Of a stretch of 64,000 nt of DNA, positions 34,708 to 43,457 are shown in pieces; the first letter of the stretch is position 1, and every line of letters begins with the position of its first letter. The translations under genes were made by a program, and so were the position numbers. Source of the DNA: Campylobacter sp. Its GTDB lineage: Bacteria; Campylobacterota; Campylobacteria; Campylobacterales; Campylobacteraceae. Under the pieces are notes generated by a model. It ran no database searches, had not been told where the DNA came from, and saw only the letters and a list, made by a program, of their open reading frames with translations. The stretch covers positions 124,001-188,000 of the forward strand of contig NZ_JAHZBQ010000003.1 in NCBI RefSeq assembly GCF_019423325.1, read 5' to 3'.

Positions 34708-35925
34708 CTACTTTCGATTTGCGTTAGCAAGCATCAGCTTTATGCGGTTTTCTTGATTTACCGCGCTTGCGCCCGGGTCGTAGTCGATAGCGGCGATGTT
34801 TGCTTGCGGGTAGTTCTGTTTAATCTTTCGGATCATTCCGCGCGCGATGATGTGGTTTGGTAGGCAGCCGAAGGGCTGCGCGCACACGACGTTTTGTATG
34901 CCGTGACGCATAAACTCGACCATCTCCGCCGTCAGCAGCCAGCCCTCGCCCATCTTCACGCCGTGACCGATGTAGCCATCGGCGGCGGCACGAACCTCGC
35001 TAAATGGGCTCGGCGCGCGAAATCCGAAGCGCTTCATCTGCTTAATCATCATGCGCTGGAAAAATTCCACTACTTTAGCGACCGCAAGCGAGCCGTAATA
35101 CGCCGCGCCGCCCTTGCCGTAGAGCTGCTTGTCGTAGACCGCATCATAGATGCAGGTAAGCACGAAGTCCATCAGCCCCGTATTGACGGGCTCGGCGTTT
35201 TCGCGGATGAGGTAGGCGTTTAGCCCGTTGTTGCCGATGGGCGAATATTTAAGATAAATTTCGCCCACGATGCCCACTTTTACTCGCGGCTTATCGTCAC
35301 GCTCGATTTTAGCGAACTGCGAGAGGATAAATTTGAAATTTTTCTTGAGATTGAAAAACGATCTTTGATCGGTCAAATTTTTGATCCGCTCGGCGCAGAG
35401 TTCATAAATTTCATTCGTTTGATTTTTGATCTTTTCGTAGGGCTTGCACTGATTATACAGCCCCATCATCAAATCGCCGTAAAATATTGCGGCGAAGAGC
35501 TTTAGAAGCGATTTTTTGCCGAGGCTAAATTCATTCTCATCTAGCGATCCAAAATTTAACGAGATCGCGGGGACGTAGCCAAAGCCGCTGTCCTCAAGCG
35601 CTTTGCGAAGCAAATTTATGTAGTTGCTCGCTCTGCAGCCGCCGCCCGTTTGGCTGATGAGAAGCGCTACTTTATGCGTATCAAACTCGCCACTTTTGAG
35701 CGCGTCGATAAACTGCCCGATGACGAGCAGCGCGGGGTAGCACATGTCGTTATGCACGCTGCGAAGCCCTTCCTCGACGATATTTTGGCGATTTTCGCCG
35801 AGCAAGACGCTCTTATAGCCCTCGTCGCGCAGCACGCCTTGCATAAAGCGAAAATGCGGATCGATCATCGTGGGGATCAATATTGTGTGGGTCGCTTTCA
35901 TATCTTTCGTAAATTTAGCAAACAT
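34708..35925 (-). CDS. HgdB-like 2-hydroxyacyl-CoA dehydratase family protein
   Basis: A 405-residue protein matching the C-terminal part of the long acyl-CoA-dehydratase-activase-related proteins (HgdB/DUF2229-associated). Conserved cysteine segments are NDMCYPALLVIGQ, SQTGGGCRASNY and CAQPFGCLPNHI, likely iron-sulphur ligands. It overlaps the activase gene by one base (TAATG) and is probably coupled to it. In relatives this part is fused to the activase; here it is separate. The real substrate is unknown. Confidence 0.8.
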   Translation of the reverse strand: MFAKFTKDMKATHTILIPTMIDPHFRFMQGVLRDEGYKSVLLGENRQNIVEEGLRSVHNDMCYPALLVIGQFIDALKSGEFDTHKVALLISQTGGGCRASNYINLLRKALEDSGFGYVPAISLNFGSLDENEFSLGKKSLLKLFAAIFYGDLMMGLYNQCKPYEKIKNQTNEIYELCAERIKNLTDQRSFFNLKKNFKFILSQFAKIERDDKPRVKVGIVGEIYLKYSPIGNNGLNAYLIRENAEPVNTGLMDFVLTCIYDAVYDKQLYGKGGAAYYGSLAVAKVVEFFQRMMIKQMKRFGFRAPSPFSEVRAAADGYIGHGVKMGEGWLLTAEMVEFMRHGIQNVVCAQPFGCLPNHIIARGMIRKIKQNYPQANIAAIDYDPGASAVNQENRIKLMLANANRK

Positions 35926-38879
35926 TAGCGCGCATCCTTTCTTGCTTCTTGTTGCGCGCCTTGCCTCTCGCGCTCTATCATAGTCGCTTTTAGGCTACGC
36001 AGGCGGATCTTGACCGCACCTAGGTTCGTAACCTCGTCGATTTTAAGTTGAGTGTAAATTTTACCGTTTTGACGCAGTATGTCGCGCACCTCGTCGCCCG
36101 TGATCGCATCTATCCCGCAGCCGAAGCTCACTAACTGCACCAGCTGCATACGCGGGTATTTACAGACGAACCGCGCCGCACTATAAAGCCTGGCGTGGTA
36201 GGTCCATTGATTAAGGCTTTTCGTCTGCACCCTGCTAAGCGGCAGCGCGTCCTCGCTAAGCACTATAAAGCCCAAGGAATTTAGATAGCGATCGATACCG
36301 TGATTTATCGTCTTATCAATATGATACGGGCGACCCGCTAGCACGACGGCAGGCATGCCGCTTATATTGATCTCCTTTAGGGTCTCCTCGCCTTTTATTA
36401 AAACGGTATTTTTATAGTTTTGCAGCTCCTTAAGGCCTTGCAAGACGGCGTTTTTAACGGCGTCGGAATGAAATTTATACCCAGCGTCCGCAAGCTCAGC
36501 CTGCATCGTTTTGCAAAACGAATCTTGCATGTTAAGATCCACGTGCGGGTAGAGGAATTTTTTCTCCTCTAGCGCGCCTACGTTCGCGCGTATCAGCTCG
36601 GGGTAGTATGCGACTACGGGGCAGTTGTAGCAGTTCTCGCTGATATTTTCATCTAGGCTGTAGCTCATACACGGATAGAAGATAAAATCGACGCTCTTAT
36701 TTAGCAGATCGTAGATGTGGCCGTGCACGCTTTTAGCCGGGTAGCAGACGGTATCGCTCGGGATGCTTTGGCTTGCCAAAAACAGCGTCTCTTTTCGCGG
36801 CTTTTGCGACAGCACGACGCTCATGCCTAAATTTTCAAAAAACGCACTCCAAAACGGGATCATCTCAAACATATTCAAAACAAACGGAATTCCGACTCGC
36901 GGTGCGTCTTGCTTCGGCGGCTTACGATATTTTCGCAAAAGCTCGTTTTTAAACTCAAATAAATTCGTAATGTCGTGGCGGATCTCTTTGCCCGCGCCGC
37001 GCTCGCATTTATTGCCCGAGACAAATTTAGTATCGCCGAAGTAGCTGATCGTAAGCGGGCATTTGTTCGTACAGAGCTTGCAGACGCTAAATTCGCTGCG
37101 ATGAGTGAAATTTTCAAGTTCTGCACGACTGATCATATCGGTACGCTCGTTTGCGTTATTTTTGGCAAAAAGTGCCGCGCCGTATGCACCCATAAGCTCG
37201 CTGATATCTAGACGGATCACGTCCTTGCCGAGCTCTTTTTCAAACGCGCGCAACACGGCATTGTTTAAAAATGTCCCGCCCTGCACTACGATGTTTTGAC
37301 CCAAATCGTCGGCATTTCGCACGCGGATAACCTTGTAAATCGCATTTTTTATGACGCTAATAGCAAGTCCGGCGCTGATGTCCTCGATCGTAGCACCGTC
37401 CTTTTGAGCCTGCTTAACCGAGGAGTTCATAAAGACCGTGCAGCGGCTGCCAAGCTTGGCTGGATGAGTCGCAAAAAGGGCTAGGTTTGCGAAATCTTTA
37501 ATGTCGTAACCCAAAGAATTTGAAAAGGTCTGCAAAAACGAGCCACAGCCCGAGCTGCACGCCTCGTTTAACACGATAGAATCAATATTGCCGTCTTTAA
37601 TGGAGAAACACTTGATGTCCTGGCCGCCGATGTCGATGATAAAATCTACCTTCGGATTGAAGTGGCGCGCAGCGCTGTAATGCGCGATCGTCTCGACGAT
37701 ACCGTAATCGAAGCGAAAGGCGGTTTTAATGAGATCCTCGCCATAGCCGGTAACGCCGCTGCCCTTGATCTTGATGCGACCCTCGCAAAGATCGTATAGC
37801 TCCTTAAGTCGCGGCAACAGGATATCGACCGGATCGCCTTTATTGGAGGAGTAAAATTTATACAGCAGCTCGTAGTTTGCGCCCATAAGCACGACTTTGA
37901 TCGTAGTGCTGCCGCAATCCACGCCCAAATACGCATCTCCACTGTAGGTGTGGATATCCACCTTAGGCACGCTCGCGCGGGCATGGCGAGCGGTGAACTC
38001 GTCAAATTCCGCTCTGTCTTTGAAAAGCGGCGGCTCGGCTTCCAGCGCGGTCCTGTCAGGCTCCTTTTTTAAAAGCGCGATCGTCTCTTCTAAATTTAAC
38101 GTTTCGCCCGTATCTTTTGCGTACAGCGCGCTGCCGTAAGCCACGAAGTAAGGCGCAATATCGGGGAAAGTCGCCGTTTCGTCGGTGAGCTTTAGCACCT
38201 CTTTAAAGCGCTTCTGAAGGCCTTTTAGGAAAAACAACGGACCGCCTAGAAACAGGATATTGCCCTTGACCTCGCGACCCTGCGCAAGCCCTGAGATCGT
38301 CTGCTCGACGACCGCGGCGTAGATACTAGCGCAAATATCCTCTTTTCTAACGCCTTGATTTAGTAGCGGCTGAATGTCGCTTTTAGCAAATACGCCACAA
38401 CGTGAGGCGATCGGGTAAATTTTATTAGCCGCAAAGCTTAGGCGGTCAAGCTCCGTGATATCCAGATGCAAAAGATTGGTCATCTGATCGATAAATGCAC
38501 CGGTACCGCCCGCGCACGAACCGTTCATCCGCTCTTCAAGTCCGCCCGTGAGAAATAAAATTTTAGCATCCTCACCGCCCAGCTCGATCACGACATCGGT
38601 CTTTGGAAACATCCGCTTGACGCCGAGCGAGGTAGCGAAAACCTCTTGGACGAACGGAATTTTGCAATTTTTGGCGATACCCATGCCCGCCGAACCCGCT
38701 ATGGCGACGCTGAATTGCTCGCCTGCATAGGTTTTTTGGATTTGCAAAATTTTATCCAGCACCAGCTCCTTGGGCTTTGCCAAATGCCTCTCGTAGCTCT
38801 TGCTTAAAATTTCATATTTATCGTTTAAAACTACCGTTTTAACAGTGGTTGATCCTACGTCAATGCCTAAAAAAATCAC
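35925..38879 (-). CDS. tandem BcrAD/HgdC-type ATP-dependent activase with DUF2229
   Basis: A 984-residue protein. Two ASKHA-fold activase domains lie in tandem: the first (about 1-265) starts FLGIDVGSTTVKTVV and has Cys122 and Cys161, matching the two cysteines that bridge a [4Fe-4S] cluster in HgdC dimers; the second (about 315-570) starts GVDCGSTTIKVVL and has its own pair in NEACSSGCGSF and LGSRCTVF. The rest is a DUF2229-type cysteine-rich region (VCKLCTNKCPLT, NCYNCPVV). The fusion could act as an intramolecular dimer driving ATP-dependent low-potential electron transfer to the partner encoded next. The physiological role is not known. Confidence 0.85.
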   Translation of the reverse strand: MIFLGIDVGSTTVKTVVLNDKYEILSKSYERHLAKPKELVLDKILQIQKTYAGEQFSVAIAGSAGMGIAKNCKIPFVQEVFATSLGVKRMFPKTDVVIELGGEDAKILFLTGGLEERMNGSCAGGTGAFIDQMTNLLHLDITELDRLSFAANKIYPIASRCGVFAKSDIQPLLNQGVRKEDICASIYAAVVEQTISGLAQGREVKGNILFLGGPLFFLKGLQKRFKEVLKLTDETATFPDIAPYFVAYGSALYAKDTGETLNLEETIALLKKEPDRTALEAEPPLFKDRAEFDEFTARHARASVPKVDIHTYSGDAYLGVDCGSTTIKVVLMGANYELLYKFYSSNKGDPVDILLPRLKELYDLCEGRIKIKGSGVTGYGEDLIKTAFRFDYGIVETIAHYSAARHFNPKVDFIIDIGGQDIKCFSIKDGNIDSIVLNEACSSGCGSFLQTFSNSLGYDIKDFANLALFATHPAKLGSRCTVFMNSSVKQAQKDGATIEDISAGLAISVIKNAIYKVIRVRNADDLGQNIVVQGGTFLNNAVLRAFEKELGKDVIRLDISELMGAYGAALFAKNNANERTDMISRAELENFTHRSEFSVCKLCTNKCPLTISYFGDTKFVSGNKCERGAGKEIRHDITNLFEFKNELLRKYRKPPKQDAPRVGIPFVLNMFEMIPFWSAFFENLGMSVVLSQKPRKETLFLASQSIPSDTVCYPAKSVHGHIYDLLNKSVDFIFYPCMSYSLDENISENCYNCPVVAYYPELIRANVGALEEKKFLYPHVDLNMQDSFCKTMQAELADAGYKFHSDAVKNAVLQGLKELQNYKNTVLIKGEETLKEINISGMPAVVLAGRPYHIDKTINHGIDRYLNSLGFIVLSEDALPLSRVQTKSLNQWTYHARLYSAARFVCKYPRMQLVQLVSFGCGIDAITGDEVRDILRQNGKIYTQLKIDEVTNLGAVKIRLRSLKATMIERERQGAQQEARKDAR

Positions 38880-39130
38880 ATCTCGCTCTTTACTGAATAA
38901 ATTTTACTCGGCCGAATTCTCAAATTTAGCGCGAGCTTTATAAATTAAAATTTGCATTTTATAGTAATATTTTTAAACGCAAATAAAATCAGGATATATT
39001 TTATCTTTTTCCATAGAAAAAGACGATTTCTAGGCAGTTTAGAATTAAAAATTTTAATGGAAAAGTTGTAAAATTTTAGATTTAATGCGAGTAGATTTTG
39101 CGCGAAATCTTTTAAAATCTCGCGCATTAT

Positions 39131-39158
39131 AAAAAAGCTTCCTTTTGAATTAAGAAGC
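39131..39158 (-). terminator. rho-independent terminator after rplS
   Basis: On the minus strand GCTTCTT pairs with AGGAAGC (one G-T pair), followed by TTTTTTAT. It sits 16 bases after the rplS stop and ends the ffh-to-rplS operon. The surrounding 38880-39173 gap shows no gene. Confidence 0.75.
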
Positions 39159-39173
39159 GTAAAATTTAAAGGA

Positions 39174-39530
39174 TTATTTTCGAAGTTCTTTGATTTTAGC
39201 CGCTTTACCGCGTCTGTCGCGTAGGTAAAATAGTTTCGCGCGGCGAACGCGTCCTTTTCTTAGAACCTCGATACTTTCGATGCTCTCGCTGTAGATCGGA
39301 AAAATTCTCTCTACGCCGACGCTATTTGCACCGATCTTGCGGATGATAAAGGTCTCACTTACGCCGTTTCCGCGGCGCGCAATGCAGGTACCTTCAAAAT
39401 TTTGAATTCTGCTCTTATCGCCCTCTTTGATCCTGATGGCTACTTTTAAGGTGTCGCCGGCACGGAAATCAGGCACACTTTTGCTTGTGATCTGAGCGTC
39501 CTCAAACGCTTGGATATACTTGTTTTTCAT
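39174..39530 (-). CDS. rplS: 50S ribosomal protein L19
   Basis: A 118-residue L19 with FRAGDTLKVAIRIKEGDKSR and FPIYSESIESIEVLRKGRV typical of the family. Last gene of the rpsP-KH-rimM-trmD-rplS cluster; its ATG overlaps the trmD end by 4 bases. Confidence 0.97.
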   Translation of the reverse strand: MKNKYIQAFEDAQITSKSVPDFRAGDTLKVAIRIKEGDKSRIQNFEGTCIARRGNGVSETFIIRKIGANSVGVERIFPIYSESIESIEVLRKGRVRRAKLFYLRDRRGKAAKIKELRK

Positions 39531-40228
39531 AAATTTCCTTTATTTCTGGCGATCTTTCGGTACATATCCGGGCGGAAGAACCTCGTTTTGCATAGCGCCA
39601 TTTGATTTTTTAAGCTGCGCATTTTAGCGTGATTACCCTTTAAAAACTCTGAAACTATAGATAAATTTTCAAAAATATCAGGCTTTGCGAACGCGGGTGC
39701 CTCTAAAATTCCGCCTTCAAAGCTTTCTTCGACGAGCGAGCCTTCATTGCCCAAAACGCCCCTTATATTGCGGCTTATCGCATCGCACATGCAAAGCGCG
39801 CCGAGCTCGCCGCCGGTAAGAACGAAATCGCCGATGCAAAAAATTTCATCTACATATCTTTCGACTATGCGCTCATCTATCCCCTCATAGCGCCCGCAAA
39901 TAAAGCATAGGCTCTCTTCGCCGCTTAAACGCTTGGCATCGTTTTGGTTAAATTTTTTACCGGCGGGCGAGAGGTAGATAAACTTGGCGTTTTTAAATTT
40001 AGCTCTTACGTGTTCGATCGTTCCGGCAAGCGGCTCCGTGCCGATCAAAAGTCCCGCGCCGCCGCCGATCATATAATCATCTACCTTTTTATACCGATTT
40101 GTCGTGAAATTTCGCGGGTTAAAAAAATGCGTCGAGATTATTTTCTTATCGACCGCGCGCTTTAAAATCGAGTCCTCAAAATACGGCGCGATGAGATTTT
40201 CAAATAGCGAGATGAAGATAAAATTCAT
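39527..40228 (-). CDS. trmD: tRNA (guanine37-N1)-methyltransferase
   Basis: A 233-residue SPOUT-class methyltransferase that makes m1G37 using SAM. The trefoil-knot region is visible: FICGRYEGIDERIVERY, IGDFVLTGGELGAL, and LYLSP-type FIYLSPAGKKF. Normal length. ATGA overlaps with rimM and rplS. Confidence 0.96.
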   Translation of the reverse strand: MNFIFISLFENLIAPYFEDSILKRAVDKKIISTHFFNPRNFTTNRYKKVDDYMIGGGAGLLIGTEPLAGTIEHVRAKFKNAKFIYLSPAGKKFNQNDAKRLSGEESLCFICGRYEGIDERIVERYVDEIFCIGDFVLTGGELGALCMCDAISRNIRGVLGNEGSLVEESFEGGILEAPAFAKPDIFENLSIVSEFLKGNHAKMRSLKNQMALCKTRFFRPDMYRKIARNKGNL

Positions 40229-40755
40229 GAGTTTTCCAAAATCGCGCGCGCATTTTGCGTAAAAATTTTACGCTCGCTAAGCGAAATTTCTTTCACATAG
40301 GCATCCACGTAGGGGATGAAAAATTCTTTCGGCAAAGCCTGCGAGATTAAGCTTTCATCCGTTTCTACCTCGAAAAGATATCCATTTCCGATCTGCGATA
40401 TGTCCTTTACGCGCCCCAAAACTGCACCGTCTTCATAAATTTCAAGCCCGATGATATCGAAGTAAAAGAACTCGCCCTTTTGCAATTTGCAAAATTTCCG
40501 CGTGTCCTCTTTGCTTCGGTAAAGGATTTGGTTAGTTAAATTTGCCGCCGCTTCTACACTTTCGTAATTTTTAAAGATAGCGCTAGAATTTGCGCCGTTA
40601 AAGGATAGAATTTCTAAAATTTCGCCGTTTCGCAGATAAAATTTGGCGCCTTTTTTAAACTGAGAGGGGAAGTCGCTGCGATCAAAAATTTTAACCGCGC
40701 CCTTTAGACCTATAGTTCGACCGAGCTTCGCGACCTCTAAAAGATCATCAGGCAT
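40225..40755 (-). CDS. rimM: 16S rRNA processing protein RimM
   Basis: A 176-residue 30S maturation factor. N-terminal LEVAKLGRTIGLKGAVKIF and the PRC-barrel start FYFDIIGLEIYEDGAVLG with FIPYVDAYVKEI are characteristic. It overlaps the KH gene by 8 bases. Confidence 0.93.
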   Translation of the reverse strand: MPDDLLEVAKLGRTIGLKGAVKIFDRSDFPSQFKKGAKFYLRNGEILEILSFNGANSSAIFKNYESVEAAANLTNQILYRSKEDTRKFCKLQKGEFFYFDIIGLEIYEDGAVLGRVKDISQIGNGYLFEVETDESLISQALPKEFFIPYVDAYVKEISLSERKIFTQNARAILENS

Positions 40756-40990
40756 CTTTGGCTTTGACGGTAATTTTATAATTGATCGGATCTTTTGCTT
40801 TATAGCCGATGATGACGGTCTTTATGGCGTTTATCATTTTGCCGTCCTTGCCGATGAGTTTGCCTGTATCGGCCTTGTCGGCATAGACGATGATCTCAGT
40901 AAAGTTTTCACCGACCCGCTTTTGCGTAGAAACGGACTGCGGATAGTCGGCGATCAACTTTGCGTATTCTTTTATAAAATTTTCTACCAT
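40748..40990 (-). CDS. khpA: KH-domain RNA-binding protein (KhpA-like)
   Basis: An 80-residue single KH domain protein with the GKLIGKDGKMINAIKTVI loop (GxxG). Such proteins act as small RNA chaperones and cluster with rpsP in many bacteria. It begins one base after the rpsP stop. Confidence 0.88.
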   Translation of the reverse strand: MVENFIKEYAKLIADYPQSVSTQKRVGENFTEIIVYADKADTGKLIGKDGKMINAIKTVIIGYKAKDPINYKITVKAKDA

Positions 40991-40991
40991 T

Positions 40992-41222
40992 TTATTTGCT
41001 TGTGATTTGAGCGACCCTATCGCTTAACTTCGCGCCTACGCTCTTCCAGTATGCTAAACGCTCCGCGTCGAATTTAATATTATCGCTCTGTTTTAACGGA
41101 TTATAAAAGCCGATCGTCTCGATAAAGCCGCCGTCGCGTCTTTTCCTGCTATCCGTTACCACGATGCGGTAAAAAGGCTGCTTCTTTCTTCCGATTCTTG
41201 TAAGCCTAACAACTGTTGCCAT
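40992..41222 (-). CDS. rpsP: 30S ribosomal protein S16
   Basis: A 76-residue S16 with MATVVRLTRIGRKKQPFYRI and DSRKRRDGGFIETIGFYNP. AAGGAG precedes the ATG. It starts the ribosomal part of the operon after ffh. Confidence 0.97.
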   Translation of the reverse strand: MATVVRLTRIGRKKQPFYRIVVTDSRKRRDGGFIETIGFYNPLKQSDNIKFDAERLAYWKSVGAKLSDRVAQITSK

Positions 41223-41255
41223 TTTTTCTCCTTAAATTTTTGTAAGTTTTAGAAC

Positions 41256-41286
41256 TTGCAGATGGCTAAAACTTAAACATCTGCAA
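41256..41286 (-). promoter_or_regulatory. leader hairpin upstream of rpsP
   Basis: TTGCAGATG (41256-41264) and CATCTGCAA (41278-41286) form a perfect 9-bp stem with a 13-base loop, 34 bases before the rpsP start. It may regulate or punctuate ffh/rpsP expression. Confidence 0.45.
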
Positions 41287-41290
41287 ACTC

Positions 41291-41311
41291 TACCGAGAGG
41301 CTATCTCGGTA
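41291..41311 (-). terminator. hairpin overlapping the ffh stop codon
   Basis: TACCGAGA (41291-41298) and TCTCGGTA (41304-41311) form an 8-bp stem with a 5-base loop, over the ffh stop. No T-run follows, so it may be an mRNA 3' stabiliser or partial terminator. Confidence 0.45.
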
Positions 41312-42641
41312 AATTTTGCCTTTGAGCGATTGAGGCAAGCCCCTGCATGCCGCCCTTGCCCGAAAATTTCTTCGCAAGCTTCGAAGCGCCCGCGAATTGC
41401 TTCAAAAAGCGGTTCACCTCCACCTGTGAAAGCCCAGCACCAGCAGCAAGTCTGCGCTTGCGCGAATTATTTAGCAGATCGGGATTTTCGCGCTCTTTCG
41501 GCGTCATAGAATTGATCATCGCTTTGATATGAAGTATCTCTTTTGAGTTTTCCAAATCGATATCTTTTATCTTATTCGCCATTCCGGAAAGCCCCGGGAT
41601 CATGCCGATCAAATTTTTCATATTGCCGAGCTTTTTCACGCTTTCGAGCTGATTTACGAAATCATTAAAATTAAACTCGCCCTTTTTGATCTTTTTGTTT
41701 AGAGCCTTAGCTTCTCTTTCGTCGAAGACGGCGCTTGTCTTCTCGGCTAACGTCGCTAAATCGCCCTCGCCCATAATGCGACCTGTAATTCTATCGGGTA
41801 TAAAGCCCTCTAAATCGGCCACCTTCTCGCCGGTTCCGATAAAGCGAAGCGGGATGCCAAGCTGCTGCGCGATACCAAGAGCTACGCCGCCTTTGGTATC
41901 TGCGTCAAATTTGCTTAAGATCACGCCCGTAAGACCCAAAATTTCATCAAATTTAGCGGCCGTTTTAATGCCGTCTTGACCGCTCATGGCGTCCGCTACG
42001 TAAAAAATTTCATGCGGATTTAGAGTTTTTTTCATCTCCGCAAGCTGTGCCATCAGAGCCTCATCGATCGCAAGACGCCCCGCCGTATCTACGAGCAGTA
42101 CGTCATAAAGCCCGCTTTTAGCCTTGCTTAGCGCTTTTTCTGCAACTTTTAGCGGATCGCTCTCGCCCTCGATGAAAAACAGCTCGATCTCATTCGCCTC
42201 GCACAGCTGACGGAGCTGCTCGACCGCGGCTAGGCGCTGCAAGTCGCACGCTGCAACCAAGACCTTTTTTTTACGAAGTTTCAGATAGTTCGCGAGTTTT
42301 ATCGTGCTTGTAGATTTTCCGCTTCCTTGAAGTCCCGTCATCAAAGCTACTGTAGGAGGCGTGCTAGCGAACACAAATCCCTGGCTGCTGCCTCTAGGCG
42401 CCGTTAAAATTTTAGTCAAATTTGTCTTGATGGACTGCAAAAACGGCTTCTGCCCTATCGTACCGATACGAAGATCGGCTTCGACAAGCGCTAAAAAATC
42501 CTTTACGACTTTGTGGTGCACGTCGGCCTTTAAAAGCGCCTTTTTTAGCGTCTCCAAGGCGTTTTTTAAAGCTTTTTCGTCATCGATTGTTTTTAATTTA
42601 TTGACCGCGTTTTTAAACGACTCGCTTATGATCTCAAACAC
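41301..42641 (-). CDS. ffh: signal recognition particle GTPase Ffh
   Basis: A 446-residue SRP54 homologue: helical N domain, G domain with GLQGSGKSTSTIKLA (P-loop), DTAGRLAIDEALM and TKGGVALGIA, and methionine-rich M domain (from about 320) with the SRP-RNA-binding NNSRKRRLAAGAGLS segment. It targets membrane proteins with FtsY. It is followed by rpsP, as in C. jejuni. Confidence 0.97.
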   Translation of the reverse strand: MFEIISESFKNAVNKLKTIDDEKALKNALETLKKALLKADVHHKVVKDFLALVEADLRIGTIGQKPFLQSIKTNLTKILTAPRGSSQGFVFASTPPTVALMTGLQGSGKSTSTIKLANYLKLRKKKVLVAACDLQRLAAVEQLRQLCEANEIELFFIEGESDPLKVAEKALSKAKSGLYDVLLVDTAGRLAIDEALMAQLAEMKKTLNPHEIFYVADAMSGQDGIKTAAKFDEILGLTGVILSKFDADTKGGVALGIAQQLGIPLRFIGTGEKVADLEGFIPDRITGRIMGEGDLATLAEKTSAVFDEREAKALNKKIKKGEFNFNDFVNQLESVKKLGNMKNLIGMIPGLSGMANKIKDIDLENSKEILHIKAMINSMTPKERENPDLLNNSRKRRLAAGAGLSQVEVNRFLKQFAGASKLAKKFSGKGGMQGLASIAQRQNLPR

Positions 42642-42707
42642 TTTGATCCCTTATAAAATTTTTAAACTTGCGATGTTACCTAAAATTAACTTAAAAGCCA
42701 TTGAATA

Positions 42708-43457
42708 TCAGAGATCCTTAGGAATTTCAAAGCCGAATTCGTTGAAGCTTGTACCTAGCGGAGCTTTAAATTTTAGCCCCAAAATTTCGGTCTCGTATGA
42801 GTGCAGAAACATCCGCTTCGCGCGGCTTTTAGCGTATTTTTCATCGCCTATTACGCCGAATCCCGCATTGGCCAGATGCACGCGGATCTGATGCGTCCTG
42901 CCCGTCTCGATCCGCACTTTTACGAGCGATTTTTTGCCGCTTATCATCAGCGGATAAACCTCGCTAAATGCGCTCTTGCCGTTTGGCGAAATTTTAGAAA
43001 ACGCGCCGCTGCGGGTCTTTATCGTCAAAATCGGCTCGTCAAATTTCATCTCTTCGCTCACGATCCCCTTCACGATCGCGATGTAGCTTTTTTTCACGCG
43101 CAAATTTTTAAATTCCGCAATCGCCGCTTCGCGAAATTCCTCGTTCTTATATAGCAGCACGACGCCGCTAGTCTCCTTATCCAGGCGGTTTAGAAGCCCG
43201 AATTTATAGATTTTTTCTAAATTTTCGCTGCTCATAAAGGGCGGCTTATTGACCGCCAAAACGTTCTCATCCTCGTAAATGATCGCGGGTTTTGCGGGCT
43301 TCATCACGCTAAATTTAGTATTTTCGCCGAGCATCTCGCGCGCTAGAGCGATCTTTGCGCCGCGCGCGCTCACAAGCCCCGCATCGATGAGAGCCTTGGC
43401 TTCGTTGTGCGAGATGTTTTCCTGCGCCGCCAGCAGTTTGTAGGCTTTTTCTTGCAT
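42708..43457 (-). CDS. RluA-family pseudouridine synthase
   Basis: A 249-residue pseudouridine synthase with an S4-like N-terminus and the catalytic motif LLNRLDKETSGVVLL, whose Asp is the nucleophile. ETGRTHQIRVHLA is the second conserved motif. Specific rRNA or tRNA target cannot be told. The ATG at 43457 follows AAGGAAAG and overlaps the waaA stop (TAATG); an upstream start would extend into waaA. Confidence 0.88.
   Translation of the reverse strand: MQEKAYKLLAAQENISHNEAKALIDAGLVSARGAKIALAREMLGENTKFSVMKPAKPAIIYEDENVLAVNKPPFMSSENLEKIYKFGLLNRLDKETSGVVLLYKNEEFREAAIAEFKNLRVKKSYIAIVKGIVSEEMKFDEPILTIKTRSGAFSKISPNGKSAFSEVYPLMISGKKSLVKVRIETGRTHQIRVHLANAGFGVIGDEKYAKSRAKRMFLHSYETEILGLKFKAPLGTSFNEFGFEIPKDL

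Noticed and set aside
38945..39127. 60-codon minus-strand frame beyond rplS
   Set aside because: It overlaps the rplS terminator zone and has Lys/Phe-rich chance composition.
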